From positions 89,824,250 through 89,888,249 of the forward strand of contig CM042015.1 of the NCBI GenBank assembly GCA_023525715.1: DNA of 64,000 bases. The letters run 5' to 3'. This document shows positions 10,866-22,865 of the stretch, in pieces (within the stretch, counting starts at the first letter, position 1; every line of letters starts with the position of its first letter). The notes beneath the pieces were generated by a model. That model searched no databases, had not been told where the DNA came from, and saw only the letters and a list, made by a program, of their open reading frames with translations. Source of the DNA: Cichorium intybus (lineage: Eukaryota > Streptophyta > Magnoliopsida > Asterales > Asteraceae). Position numbers and translations under genes: made by a program.

Positions 10866-13800
10866 CTAATTACTAAAACTTATATCATCTCTTAATCCTA
10901 TGCTCCTAGCATGCTGATTATGCTTAATCCTACTCAGAGCCTTTGTCAAGGGATCTGCAGGATTATCTTCCGATGATACCCTCTTTACAAGGAGGTGACC
11001 TTCTTCTACCCTATGTCTGATATAGTGGTACTTTCTGTCGATATGCCTGGACTTTCCATGGTCTCGCGGTTCCTTTGTCAAGGCGACCGCACCTTCGTTA
11101 TCGCAGAACAGTTCCAAGGGCTCCTGAATACTCGGGACTACTCCAAGGTCACCGATAAAGTTCTTCAGCCAAGCCGCTTCCTTTGACGCTTCACTTGCTG
11201 CTATGTACTCTGATTCGCACGTAGAATCAGCCACTGTTTCTTGCTTGGAACTTTTCCAAGTCACTGCTCCACCGTTCAAAAGGAATACCCAGCCCGACTG
11301 AGACCGACCACTGTCTCTATCCGTCTGAAAGCTGGCATCTGTATATCCTTCAACTCTCAAGGTATCACTGCCACCGAGGACTAACACCATGTTCTTGGTC
11401 CTTCGCAGATACTTGAGTATATTTTTCACAGCTATCCAATGCGCCCTTCCAGGGTTACCCTGGTACCGACTGACCATGCTCAAAGCAAAGGCCACGTCAG
11501 GGCGAGTACACGTCATAGCGTACATGATCGATCCTACAGCCGAAGCATAAGGTACCCGACTCATTTCAGCTATTTCTTCGTCCGTACTCGGACTTTGAGT
11601 CTTACTCAATTTCGCATTACTTTGGATAGGCAGCTCTCCCTTCTTGGAATTTTCCATACTAAACCTTTTCAGTACCTTTTCCAAGTATGTACCCTGACTA
11701 AGTCCAATTAGTCTTTTCTTCCTATCTCTCAATATTCTAATCCCAAGAATATAGGCAGCCTCTCCTAGGTCCTTCATGGCGAAACATTTCCCAAGCCAAG
11801 CCTTGACATCTTGCAAGGTTGGAATATCGTTTCCCATGAGCAGTATGTCATCGACATACAGCACCAGAAAAGTGACTATACTCCCACTAGCCTTGACATA
11901 TACGCAGGACTCATCCTCGCTCCTAGAAAAACCAAACTCTTTGACTTTCTCATGGAAACAAAGATTCCAGCTGCGAGAAGCTTGCTTCAATCCGTAGATT
12001 GATCTCTCAAGCTTACACACCTTATTAGGATACTTTGCATCGACAAAACCCTCTGGCTGATTCATGTAAACATCCTCAGTCAACTTCCCATTAAGGAAAG
12101 CGGTTTTGACGTCCATCTGCCAAATTTCATAGTCATGAAATGCAGCTATGGCCAGCATAATCCTAATAGACTTTATCTTAGCTACTGGTGAGAAGGTCTC
12201 GTCATAGTCAACCCCTGGGGTTTGAGTAAAGCCCTTCGCAACCAGTCTTGCCTTGAAAGTGTGTACCTTTCCGTCCATGTCGGTCTTCTTCTTGAAGATC
12301 CATTTGCACCCGACTGTCTTTCGACCCGGTACATTGTCAACCAAGTTCCAAACTTGATTGTCATACATGGACTTGATCTCGCTATCCATGGCCTCTTTCC
12401 ACTTGGCAGACTCAGGGCCCGCCACTGCTTCCTGGTAGTTAGCTGGTTCATCCAAATTTATCAGTGTCCTATCACTGACAAATGTGTCCCCATCCGAAGT
12501 TATATGGAACCCATAAAACTCGGGTGGCATGCTAACCCTACCAGAACGTCTAAGAGGTAAGGATACATCTGTCGGACCAACAGGAACTTCTTCCTCATGT
12601 TGGTTGCTAGTTTCTCCTAAGGTTGCGTCATCCGATGACTCTTGAATTTCTTCCAGATCAATGGTACTCCCACTGTCCTCTTTGAATACGAGCTCTCTCT
12701 CTCGAAAGACCGCTCGTCTAGCTACAAAGACCACGTCCTCGCTCGGTCTGTAGAATAGATATCCAAAGGACTGTTTGGGATAACCAATGAAGAAACACCT
12801 TTCGCTTCTGTCTGCGAGTTTGTCTTGAGTCTCTCGTCTAACGAAAGCCTCACAACCCCAGACCTTGATATGTGCCAACGAGGGAGCTTTCCCCGTCCAC
12901 ATCTCATGAGGTGTTTTCGCAACCTTCTTAGTTGGGACAAGATTGAGGATATGGGCGGCAGTCTCTAAGGCATACCCCCAGAAGTGAATGGGAAGTGAAG
13001 CTCGACTCATCATGGAACGAACCATGTCCAACAGGGTTCGGTTGCGCCTCTCTGCAACACCGTTCAACTGTGGTGTCCTAGGAGGTGTCAACTGCGAAAC
13101 TATTCCGCATTCCTTTAGATAGTCTAGGAACTCGATACTTAGATACTCTCCGCCTCTGTCGGATCTGAGCATCTTTATCTTCCTGCCCAATTGATTTTCT
13201 ACTTCGTTCTTAAACTCTTTGAACTTTTCAAAGGTGTCCGACTTGTGCTTGATTAAGTAGATATAACCGTATCTACTAAAATCGTCGGTAAAAGTCACGT
13301 AGAACCGCGTGCCATCTTTTGTGGTTGATCTGAATGGACCACACACATCCGTGTGAATGATGTCCAACAGACCCTCACCTCTTTCAAAAGACCCTTTGAA
13401 AGGTGATTTAGTCATCTTGCCCAACAGACAAGATTCGCATACATCATCCGACTTGAGGTCGAATGATTCCAACACTCCATCCTTTTGGAGTTGGGCGATG
13501 CGTTTCTTGCTGATGTGCCCGAGCCGACTATGCCACAGACATGCCTTTTCCACATCACTAGTAGAATCAATATAATTTACACTCTGTCCTAGATTGTCAA
13601 CACATTTCACAGTTTCATACACACCATCACAAGGATAAGCAGTAAAATTCAAAATACCATTTTTGAAAACAGAAATAGATCCAATATTATTATCAAAAGA
13701 AAAATGAAATCCTTGTCTGAATAATGCGTGAAATGAAATAATATTTCTTGCCATTTCTGGCGAATAGCAACAATCTAATAAATCTATACAAACTTCACTA

Positions 13801-14897
13801 CTAAGCACTAAACTATAAACTCCAATCTTGGTAACAGGGGACGATCTCCTATTGCCCATGATCAAGTTCAGTCTACCGTGCTCCACCTCCCTGCTTTCCT
13901 TTAGGCCCTGCATATCAGAACAAATGTGAAAACCACATCCTGTATCAAGGACCCAAGAATTAGAAGATGGTGAGTTTTTAGAGATAGTGTATATACCTGC
14001 TGTCGATGGCTTTACTTTCCCATCCTTGACATCCTGCAAGTATTTGGGGCAGCTTCTCTTCCAATGGCCCTTCTCTTTGCAGTAAAAACAGTTGGCTTCA
14101 TCGGGGTTGGCCACGCAAGGAATTTGGGAAGACTTGGTTCTCGAGCCATTGTTGGATGACCCGACCTGAACCTTTTCCCTCCAATTTTGCTTAGGAGGGC
14201 CCTTCCTTTTCTTTCCTCTGCCACTTCCAATGGCTAGGACGGGCTGATTAACCGAGGGTACACTTTTACCCTTCATCCCGTCTTCAGCAACTCGAAGCAT
14301 GCGATGCAACTCAGTCAGGTTAGCCTGATTGTTGTTCAAATGATAAGCCAGCCTGAACTGGTCATAAGAACTCGGTAGGGAGTTAAGCACTATGTCAACG
14401 GCCAACTCCTCCGGTACAGGCATCGCAAGCTTTCTAAGCCGCTCCACGTAACCTTGCATTCTTTGCACATGGGCACAGATGGACTCTCCATCTTTAGGTT
14501 TGCTGTTCGTGAAGTCCTTGACCACTTCGCACCTTTCGATGCGCTCTTGCTTACGGAACTTTTCCGCAAGCTCACGGTGCATCTCATAGGGCCAGTAGTC
14601 TTCATATATTCTCTGCAATTCGGGGTTCATTGTGGCAATCATGATGCAGGCCACTTTGGTCGCATCATCAGAATGTTTTTGGTACGAGGCAATTTCCTCG
14701 GGAGTAGCAGTTTCGGGGTCGACATCGACAAGCTCGGTCTCGAGAACATACTCTTTGTTCTCATACCTCAGAGCCATCTTGATGTTTCTAATCCAGTCAT
14801 TGTAGTTTGTCCCGTTCAATTGAACCTTGGAACATAGTGAGAGGATTGAGGGAACACTGGAGTTTGATTGGGGAGCGGATTGATCAGCAGAAGACAT
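10866..14897 (-). CDS. Ty1/copia Gag-Pol polyprotein, 1343 aa
   Basis: A single uninterrupted frame with all copia domains in order. Gag comes first, with a CCHC zinc knuckle at about residues 270-283 (CFYCKEKGHWKRSC). The protease active site WVLDTG is near 315-320. Then follow the GAG-pre-integrase HSRLGH motif, integrase (the H/C cluster, HTDVCGPF, and SDRGGEY with its catalytic Asp), reverse transcriptase (MDVKTAFLNG, and the catalytic LYVDDILLMG) and RNase H ending DNEGAVALTKEP and HIDRKYHYIR. The integrase-before-RT order is diagnostic of Ty1/copia. The length is typical. The only start used is MSSADQSAPQ, about 1.35 kb downstream of the 5' LTR. No stop, frameshift or missing catalytic residue is visible, which fits the near-identical LTRs. 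Function: reverse transcription and integration of the element's own RNA. Confidence 0.95.
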   Translation of the reverse strand: MSSADQSAPQSNSSVPSILSLCSKVQLNGTNYNDWIRNIKMALRYENKEYVLETELVDVDPETATPEEIASYQKHSDDATKVACIMIATMNPELQRIYEDYWPYEMHRELAEKFRKQERIERCEVVKDFTNSKPKDGESICAHVQRMQGYVERLRKLAMPVPEELAVDIVLNSLPSSYDQFRLAYHLNNNQANLTELHRMLRVAEDGMKGKSVPSVNQPVLAIGSGRGKKRKGPPKQNWREKVQVGSSNNGSRTKSSQIPCVANPDEANCFYCKEKGHWKRSCPKYLQDVKDGKVKPSTAGIYTISKNSPSSNSWVLDTGCGFHICSDMQGLKESREVEHGRLNLIMGNRRSSPVTKIGVYSLVLSSEVCIDLLDCCYSPEMARNIISFHALFRQGFHFSFDNNIGSISVFKNGILNFTAYPCDGVYETVKCVDNLGQSVNYIDSTSDVEKACLWHSRLGHISKKRIAQLQKDGVLESFDLKSDDVCESCLLGKMTKSPFKGSFERGEGLLDIIHTDVCGPFRSTTKDGTRFYVTFTDDFSRYGYIYLIKHKSDTFEKFKEFKNEVENQLGRKIKMLRSDRGGEYLSIEFLDYLKECGIVSQLTPPRTPQLNGVAERRNRTLLDMVRSMMSRASLPIHFWGYALETAAHILNLVPTKKVAKTPHEMWTGKAPSLAHIKVWGCEAFVRRETQDKLADRSERCFFIGYPKQSFGYLFYRPSEDVVFVARRAVFRERELVFKEDSGSTIDLEEIQESSDDATLGETSNQHEEEVPVGPTDVSLPLRRSGRVSMPPEFYGFHITSDGDTFVSDRTLINLDEPANYQEAVAGPESAKWKEAMDSEIKSMYDNQVWNLVDNVPGRKTVGCKWIFKKKTDMDGKVHTFKARLVAKGFTQTPGVDYDETFSPVAKIKSIRIMLAIAAFHDYEIWQMDVKTAFLNGKLTEDVYMNQPEGFVDAKYPNKVCKLERSIYGLKQASRSWNLCFHEKVKEFGFSRSEDESCVYVKASGSIVTFLVLYVDDILLMGNDIPTLQDVKAWLGKCFAMKDLGEAAYILGIRILRDRKKRLIGLSQGTYLEKVLKRFSMENSKKGELPIQSNAKLSKTQSPSTDEEIAEMSRVPYASAVGSIMYAMTCTRPDVAFALSMVSRYQGNPGRAHWIAVKNILKYLRRTKNMVLVLGGSDTLRVEGYTDASFQTDRDSGRSQSGWVFLLNGGAVTWKSSKQETVADSTCESEYIAASEASKEAAWLKNFIGDLGVVPSIQEPLELFCDNEGAVALTKEPRDHGKSRHIDRKYHYIRHRVEEGHLLVKRVSSEDNPADPLTKALSRIKHNQHARSIGLRDDISFSN

Positions 14898-15250
14898 CTA
14901 TAAAAGAAGGTAAGTTTAATTAGATACTTGTCGGTCCTTATAATAACCCAATATAAAATAAGGCTAGGATCCAACTATAACAATTTGCAACATAGAAGAG
15001 GGATGCCGTAATCTATAAGCAAATTTTATAAAGGTAGGCGAATGACGATTCAGCCGATTCCACCGCGGAAAAATAATCTTATTATAAATGGAATTCCTAG
15101 TTTCTTATGAGATTTATTGAACTGTTCAATAGCATGTTTAATCTCGGATATGCCCCACCGTTTGTGACTGGGATGCCGAGGATCACAAACCGGGTGTGAA
15201 TAACCATGCAAATTAGCTTGGTGCTCTCGGGATCCATTATCATCTCAAAT

Positions 15251-15365
15251 TGATGTGCCGGTAAACCACACACGCTCCATCAACAATGATAACACCCGAG
15301 ACACCCATTGCCACTCTTTATGAACCCCCATTGGTGTGCCGGTAAACCACACACGCTCCACCAAC
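15251..15365. repeat. Direct repeat in copia leader
   Basis: Two copies of an approximately 34-bp unit (core GTGCCGGTAAACCACACACG) at 15251-15284 and 15332-15365, 81 bp apart, with two or three differences. They lie in the untranslated leader between the 5' LTR and gag-pol. Role unknown. Confidence 0.8.
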
Positions 15366-16238
15366 GTTTCATAAAGTGCAATGTGCAATTTCATGGGGTA
15401 GCATCAAATTCACATTTTTCCTAAAGTAACTAGATTGGGATTTTATGTGTAAGTTCTAGTACTTTGATCATTATACTTTTAATGATTTAGTGGTTCTGTC
15501 AAACCCGTTCGGCTAACGACCCTCCACTGATCAGGCGAGCGGTGGGTGAGAGTGTTCACCCATTAGACTACCATTTTATAGGCAGTCTCCTTATACCCAC
15601 TTTATAGATCAGCTTCGTGAATGAGGCCTACTATTGATTTGACTAACCAAATTTATCTCATATATATAATATTAACTTTTAATAACATATATAAGATGTA
15701 TTTTAAAACCCTTTAAAATATTTAAGGTTTATCTTTTAATTTTACCAAATTTAACAATTAAATTTTGAATTAAATTAAACCTTATAATCGATTTAATCAA
15801 TTTTAATTACCAATTAATTAAATTAATTAAATCTAAATATTTTAAACATTTTAAAATAATTTTTCTGGATTTTTCTATTAATTTTTCGAAATTTTAAATT
15901 AATTTAAATCCCTTTTGAATTATCTTTTAATTAACATTTAATTAAATTAATTCAAATGAAGATAGGTTTATCCAAATTAATCAAATTAATTAAAACCTAT
16001 CCTTAAACCCCTAAATTTCGATTTCAAACAAAAGGTTTAAGGTTATCCATTTAATTAACAAATAAAGTTACCAAAAATAGAAAACCTTCTAAAACCCTAA
16101 AGGCATATTTCGAAATTTACAAAGGGGGGGATTAGGGTTTCCAAAACCCTAATCCTTAAAATCGATTTCAACATATATTAGGGTTTATAGGCTTTAAACC
16201 CTAAAACAGTTATAGCAATTCAACAAGAAAACAAAACA

Positions 16239-16251
16239 GGCTCTGATACCA
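16239..16251 (-). promoter_or_regulatory. Primer-binding site (tRNA-iMet type)
   Basis: On the minus strand TGGTATCAGAGCC begins one base inside the 5' LTR. It is complementary to the 3' end of plant initiator methionine tRNA, the standard copia primer. Confidence 0.9.
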
Positions 16252-16252
16252 C

Positions 16253-17022
16253 TGTAAGGTTTTAAACAATCCATGAACTAAATAACCTAAGTTCACATGC
16301 AACCTATAAGGATCTATGTTTTCTTCTAATTGAACATATAACAAAAACCTAGAGGCCAGAAAAATAAACTAAAGATCAAAACAGAAAAACCAACCTTTAA
16401 TTCTTGGAAGCTGAGCAGCAAAAATATCCTGCCTCAAATGGAAATCACACCCAAGCTAGAGGAGAAGAGGAAATCGAAAACCAGAGAGAGAGATCTGAAG
16501 TTGGCGTGAATTTGCAGTGCCTGGGAGTCCCTATTTATAGTTTCCAAATGGCCAGTGGATAAACCTTAGAGATAAACCTTTTTGAATTCAAATAAGATAA
16601 ACCTTTTATCTTATAATTCAAATCCTATTTATCTATATTATTAATTTCGAAAATCATATATTTCCATATATGTATTTCGAAATCCACTGGTCACTGATAC
16701 ACTGTCACTTACTCAACTATTGAATAATTACAGTTTTAGTCCCTGCACCTTTAATTAATTAATTTAATCCCCAAATTAAATCCAATTAATTCTGGATTAA
16801 TTCCTAATTAATATAGTTTCTAATTAATATATTATCACTTTAATATATTAATAAACCATATATTTAATTCCTGTTGATTTATTAATCCCATAATAAATCA
16901 ACCTTTCTCTCTACCGAATTTTCTACCAAACCTCCAGCCATGAGGGCAACCCAAATGGACTGTGCTTCTATTAATTAGGTAAATACTAATTATTAGTCAT
17001 GGCTTAGACACCTAATCCAACA
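16253..17022 (-). repeat. Copia 5' LTR
   Basis: A 770-bp LTR, identical by eye to 9256-10025 except for one base. It would drive transcription on the minus strand. Confidence 0.95.
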
Positions 17023-17223
17023 AAATGGTCATCTCTTACTTCATCTCATTTTTTAATTTAAAAACTAAATTTAAATTAAAATAAAACTAATAATTTCTAA
17101 ATAAGATAATTAAAATATAAAAATTAAATCCGAAAATTACATTAAAAATAAAACCTAAAAATTTAAAAAGATATTAAACTTAAAAAAAACTACATATTTT
17201 AAAAAAAACTAGGATCGTCACTC

Positions 17224-18547
17224 TCATTGTTCCTCCTCGATATCGGGCACCGGCACCGACTCAACTCTAGCCCGATAGATATGCTCGATTAAATCCGCAT
17301 GAAGGTTGTTATGGATTTCTTTGCTTTGGACCTCGTTTCTGTTTTCTAGATATGCCGTCGATCCAATCTGTAGCGGCTCGTATGTTGGCATAACTTCGTT
17401 TGGATCATACACACATCGCTTTCCCCTCGTCTTCCAAAATCATATTATGTAATATGATGCATGCGTATATAAGGTCTCGTATTCTCCTCGGATCCCAAGC
17501 CCGTTACGGGTATTTGATCATGTGAAAGCGCTGTCGAAGAACACCAAACGCTCGTTCCACATCCTTCCTAGCCGCTTCTTGTGCGACCTTGAACATTTTA
17601 CGCTTTGGATCTAGTGGACATGTGAATGACTTCACAAACACGACATAATCCCGATATATATTCCATCGGCTAAATAATACCCGTGCTTGTAGTACGCTCC
17701 GTTGACCTGAAACGGGCAAAAAGGGGTAACGCCTCTATAAATGTCGTTAAAAATCGGCGATTAGTCGAGAACGTTGAGGTCATTGTTTGCACCCGCAATG
17801 CCAAAAAACGCATGCCAAATCCATAAAATCGTGGGACGCCACTACCACGAGGATGATAGAAGGGTGTCGATGATTGCCTCGTATGAATTGGCCACGCCAT
17901 GCATTGGGGCAAGCAGCCCACTCCCAATGCATACAGTCAACGCTCCCAAGCATTCCGGGAAAACCATGTTTGCTTTCATGCGCGACGTACAACGTTTGAA
18001 TGTCGTTCGCCGTTGGTTTTCGCAAATAACATTTGCCGTAAACATGGATGATAGTGCTTACGAACTCGTATACACTTTCCCGAACCGTGCGCTCCGACAT
18101 ATTCAAATACTCGTCTCATAAATCAAATGTCGTGTCGGTTGCAATTTGACGAACCGCAGCGGTACATTTTTGTTCCGCCATGAAACCCCTTTTATTCCTA
18201 CCATCGTATTGCAACCGCAATACCGAATTGACTTCGCTCACATCACAAACTATACGCAAGAAAAGTCCCTTGTTCATCCGAAACCGACGTCGAAACTGGT
18301 ACGCCGAAAACAAACAGTGTTCCACCGTATAGTCGCAGACAAGGAGATCGTGCGCAGCTTCACGATCTCTGTTTATTATTGCCCGTCTTGATAACCTAGG
18401 TGAATTTTGTGAACTTTCTGCGGCGTCGGCAGTTATCTGGGCAGCTTGACGAAGCAATGACGCCGCTTGAACGGTAGCTTCAAGCAACCAACTATCGTCT
18501 TCCGACGAAGATGACGAATCAAATAACACCTCGAATCTTGGATCCAT
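17224..18547 (-). pseudogene. Broken PIF/Harbinger transposase
   Basis: A remnant of a Harbinger (plant DDE_Tnp_4 type) transposase read on the minus strand. It starts MDPRFEVLFDSSSSSEDD (18547) and continues with the N-terminal FRRRFRMNKGLFLRIV region. Then comes GFPGMLGSVDCMHWEW, which has the first catalytic Asp, then YYLADGIY (second Asp) and RKDVERAFGVLRQRF (the Glu). It is clearly dead. There is an in-frame TGA at 18116-18118, an extra T near 17827-17830, another stop after NVLD near 17735, a 2-bp shift after ADGIY near 17660, and another shift near the C-terminus around 17405. It ends VPDIEEEQ at 17224. It is related to, but diverged from, the copy at 32.8-34.1 kb. I could not pair terminal repeats, so the element limits are unknown. 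It lies directly beside the copia insertion. Confidence 0.85.
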
Positions 18548-18600
18548 TTTTTTAGTTGTAGTGTGGTGTGTATGTATTGTGTAATTGTAAAATGAATGAG

Positions 18601-18713
<113 letters not shown>

Positions 18714-18826
18714 TAAAATAAATATGTTTTTTTTAATTAAAACGGCTATATAGCCGTTGAAGTGGCAACGGTCACAAAGAGGAAGACGTCGCACGACCTT
18801 AGGTTTAGTGGGCCCAATTAAATAAA

Positions 18827-19057
18827 GAGTAAATTACACGTACAAGATATTTTTTTTTGCTTTTTTTAATTTAAAAGTAATAAATAAATAACAGAAAATT
18901 AGAAAAAATATAATTAAGGGTAGAATAGTCATTTTAAGTAGGTCAGTGACCAAGCGCGCAATAAAATTAAACCATAGGGACTGTCCGAGTTAAAAAAAAT
19001 TAGGGACTAAGCGCGTAAATTACCCCAAACCACAAGGACCATTCATGTAATTTACTC
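18827..19057. mobile_element. Small MITE with GAGTAAATTACA ends
   Basis: The left end GAGTAAATTACACG and the right end, read on the minus strand, GAGTAAATTACATG form a roughly 13-bp inverted repeat around 231 bp of AT-rich DNA containing 'GGGACT' and 'AAGGACC' words. The element at 31771-32029 has the same ends and a 9-bp TSD, so this is probably the same MULE-derived family. No clean TSD is visible here. Confidence 0.6.
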
Positions 19058-19254
19058 TTTTTTTAATAATTGATTATTAGTTGAATGTTTTAAAATCCCT
19101 TCAGGAATATAAAATGGGAATAAAGTTTACGTTAACCGATCACGACCATGACACTAGCAAGATAACTTATAGACCATGACACTGGCAATATATCTTATAA
19201 GTTCTAACCCAAATCAAATAATTTTAGTTAATTTGGATTTATTTGACTTCAACA

Positions 19255-20580
19255 TAGATGTAATGTGAAATATGATAACATATATGTTAGACATGTTAGA
19301 AGTGTTGAGCAAGTGTGGTACCTAATCTGAACCGGAGAAGTCCAGATAACCGAAGAGGATCGGTTGTCCGAGGAACCAGAAACAGAGGCGAAGGAAAGTC
19401 GGTGTTTTTGAGGTCTGAACACCAGACGAATCCTTAGTCCTCGGTCTTGGAAGTTCTTCGCTCTGGATAGACTAACCAAAACAGATCGACAGTTGGAAGA
19501 AGTATCACAATTCGGGTGCATCTCACCCAGAATAGTAGAAGAACTTATCCAAGTAGATCAGTAGGAAGGTTGGAACCGAAGAATATTAGATCAGCTGGAC
19601 TAAGGTAGATCATACATCATCCAGATCAAAAGATACTTCTTCGGATGGGCATGCAAAGCATAGCATCCTAGAGAGACAGCAGGAGATGTTGGTGACCGAG
19701 GAGATTACTAGACCACAGAATTAGACAAAGAGAAATAACTCCATCTTGAACTAAAGTGTTGTGTCAGGAGAAGTCAATCATCGGTATCTTCTACGAACCA
19801 CAATTTACCGTGACAGCAATAGCTTGGGCTACGGTCACATGAGTGAACGTATTAGCAGCAGAAGAAGATGAGACCACAATATCTTTAGATTGAAGTTCAA
19901 TTCAAACTGAAGAGGTTCCTCAGGCGAAGAGTGACCTTAGACCGAAGTTTAGTCCGACATGAGTGCAGAAGCATAGTCAGATTGTTACATAGTCTCGTCC
20001 GGGGGAATGTCACTCTACCGCGGTCTTAGGGGGTCATCCAACTGAAGATGGAATCCATCTTCGGTTGTACCGTGTTTTGGTGTTGTCACATCAGCTGTCA
20101 AAGTTACATTGGGAATGCGTATATGCATAGTCTCAATGTGTCAGGGCATCATGGAGCAATGTATGGTCACTTTACAAACTATAAAGTGACTAGGTGCTCA
20201 GGCCTAGCTTGGCGTTCCTACCCAAGATCATGAGTATTTGGCTTTCCATATTGTGCTATAAATATATATTATTTTCCCTTCACAATGTGATATGTCAAAA
20301 ACATTCAATGTTCAGAGTGTGAACATTATGTTTGGTGATAGTCTTAGATTCTCTATTGTAAAATATTAAAGTTTATCAGTGAAAGTCTCTCAGTTCTCAT
20401 AGTGGACGTAGCTTGACTCATTGTCAAGTAAACTACTTTATATCTTTGTGTTTCTCAGCTTTATTCTCAATATTCCTCCCTAGTCTAGATGGTTGTGTGC
20501 GTTGATTGTTTGTTGAAGTTTTAGTCATGGTTGATTAGTACCCCTTCCATAAAATTAGTGGGGTTGGGTACCAATCCCAA
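19255..20580 (+). mobile_element. Decayed LTR-retrotransposon 3' end
   Basis: No open frame. A polypurine-like tract (GGGGGAA, 20001-20007) is followed at 20008 by TGTCACTCTACC and then LTR-like sequence with a promoter-like 'GCTATAAATATATATT' at about 20254-20270. The upstream stretch 19255-20000 would be decayed internal sequence. I infer a truncated element on the plus strand. The superfamily is uncertain (the layout is copia-like) and the right boundary is approximate. Confidence 0.4.
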
Positions 20581-22865
20581 TAAGAAAAGAAGACACTTAA
20601 TCATGGGATATCATGAGCGGGTCATTTGAGAGCCAATAATGGCACATTTAACGACTAACATGATCCAAGGAAGATTTTGTACAAATGAGACACAACAAGA
20701 TTAAAAAAAGAGTTTCTCATATTAAGATAAGCACAACCGTCGAGAAGTATGGACGTTCTTTTCCTATGAAATTAAGGTTTATGAGTGGTTGGCTCGAGAT
20801 CGGAAACAATGGTACCCGATTCTTCATGAGTATAACTTCAAGCCATCAACAATCTATAAGAAAAATGGCCACGTTATAACGCTCGTTTAATTATATGCCA
20901 ATCAATTGTAATAAGTTGGAAGATTGATTTCTTTTTGTTGACCTTGACTTGAAAATTCTATTTTTGGTGAAAGTAGTGACTAGAGTGTCTTCAAGATGGA
21001 ATTGCATCAGTTGATAATTTAGTTAGATAGTAAATCGTACTGTGATGACTATGATGATATGATGTTGTTCTAACACAATATGCGCATTGTTAAGTTGAAT
21101 TCGTCTGTGAGGTGAATCAAGGCATTTTCCTTTTACTTTATTTTGTGGATAGACTTTTAATATTATTTGCTCGAATGATATAACTTTTTTTCGGGACAAC
21201 TGAAATATATTAAAAATCCTAGCAAGACGCAGGCAGAACCAACTAGTTTGTTACATTGAGATGGCTTTGAAGCCAACCAACCCAATTAATGTTTGGATGA
21301 CTAAGTAATATATGGGTCTTTACGTTGACTATGCACAATGTTTATGTATTAGTCAATTCTTGAGAGTTTTGTTGAACATCGTGAGTTCTCAAAAAAGGAC
21401 TGACGATATGGGCTTTTGGGAATATTTGAGAAGATGGCGATATGCCGATATGTATTTGATAAAATGTAAAGAAAAACTAATAGTAGATTTGAAAACTTAG
21501 GACTTAATGGAAAAATCACATTTTACTATCTTTTTCTATTAAAGTTGTTCTCTTTGTATCAAGTTAAAAATATGTATTATGTAAAAAAATTACACCAAAA
21601 ATATTTCTCCTGAGTGCACATTCACAATCACCAAACTATCACAAAAAGATTAGATAAATCATGAATGACCTCAACCATTATTGTATGCCTCTAGAAAAAA
21701 AAGAGTTTGTAGCCCGTAATGTATCCTTTAGGAAATTAGCCAACTGGGTAATACAATTACAGGAACATATAAATTCCCTCATGCGTCAGGGATTTTAAAA
21801 ACATGAAACAACCTCGGACTTCAAAACTCATCGATATATATAACAACCACAAGTACAAACCACTTGGTTTGTGTTTGTTACATCATTCAGTTTGTTATGA
21901 AAAATCAACACGGAACAACCACAAAAAACACCAATGATAAATATGACGATGTTTGGAACGCAAGAAATCAACTAGAAGAACAATTAAACACCAACAATAT
22001 AAAGTGGAAGCCCCAAAATAGGAAACCCAATATGAATCAACACTCGTTTAAAATGTTACATGGCTGATAAATCTTCAAGGAATGAGGAGAGAAAGAAGAT
22101 GTAGAAATGAAATAAAATATAAAATCAAATGACTTTATATAATAGTCTTACAAAGAGTCCTAATGATATTCTAAAACCCTTAATTGATACGAAACATTCC
22201 AATATAAATAAGAGGTGTTGCAATCAGATAATAACTCATTAATAGATGTTATTTCAGAAGCTACAACATGCAATAAAAAAAGGTTTCACAACATTTTCAA
22301 CAAACCACCTCTTGAGACGAAACTGATATTTAGCAAAAGAACCTTCAAACTTTAGAAGGCGTAAGTCGAAAATAAGTAGTGCCAAAAGTCTCTAAGGACT
22401 AAACTCTCTCAAATGACATAGAATGTAAAAATGGTGATAGATCAAATCACCCAAGCGCCAATGTATATGAACCTTCAAACTTAACGCAAGTACTTAAAAA
22501 ATACTCTAAAGTATTATAAGTGCATCGAACATGTAATGATGTCAAATCACTTGTGCCAAAATGATCTTCATACCATAGCATATGACATGCCCCTGAATGC
22601 ACTCACGGACTACAACATGTACATTTCTTAAATAAGGAATTAAGGATCTATCCAAATTAGAGATGAGATATTAAATAAGTAAAAACTTCAAACGAATGGT
22701 ATACGACATAATGTCGTTCAACCAAAATACATTTCGTTGTGATAATACTTGAAAAATACCCTTTGATATTAAAGTCGTGAAAAGACCTTATTGTATAAAG
22801 TTCTTGAAAAAACTTTATGATATCAAATTCTTGAAAATACCTTAAGATATTAAAGTTTTTGATAA
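20581..22865. other. Intergenic, no feature recognised
   Basis: AT-rich DNA with only short meaningless frames. A stretch at 21189-21290 resembles the 3' tail of a non-LTR element, but I see no coding support. The part from about 22100 to 22865 may be decayed internal sequence of the adjacent copia remnant. Confidence 0.4.

Larger units (their letters stand above)
9256..17022 (-). mobile_element. Complete young Ty1/copia retrotransposon
   Basis: A full-length 7767-bp element with 770-bp LTRs (9256-10025 and 16253-17022) and a 5-bp TSD AAATG (9251-9255, 17023-17027). Comparing the LTRs by eye I find one difference (G at 9965 versus T at 16962). The coding strand is minus, so the 5' LTR is 16253-17022. 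The order is LTR, primer-binding site, leader of about 1.35 kb, one gag-pol frame, polypurine tract, LTR. One mismatch in 770 bp implies a very recent insertion, on the order of tens of thousands of years under commonly used plant rates (inference). All parts needed for autonomous movement appear present. Confidence 0.95.

Noticed and set aside
11439..14837. Many frames on both strands inside copia gag-pol
   Set aside because: They are shadows of the 1343-aa frame.
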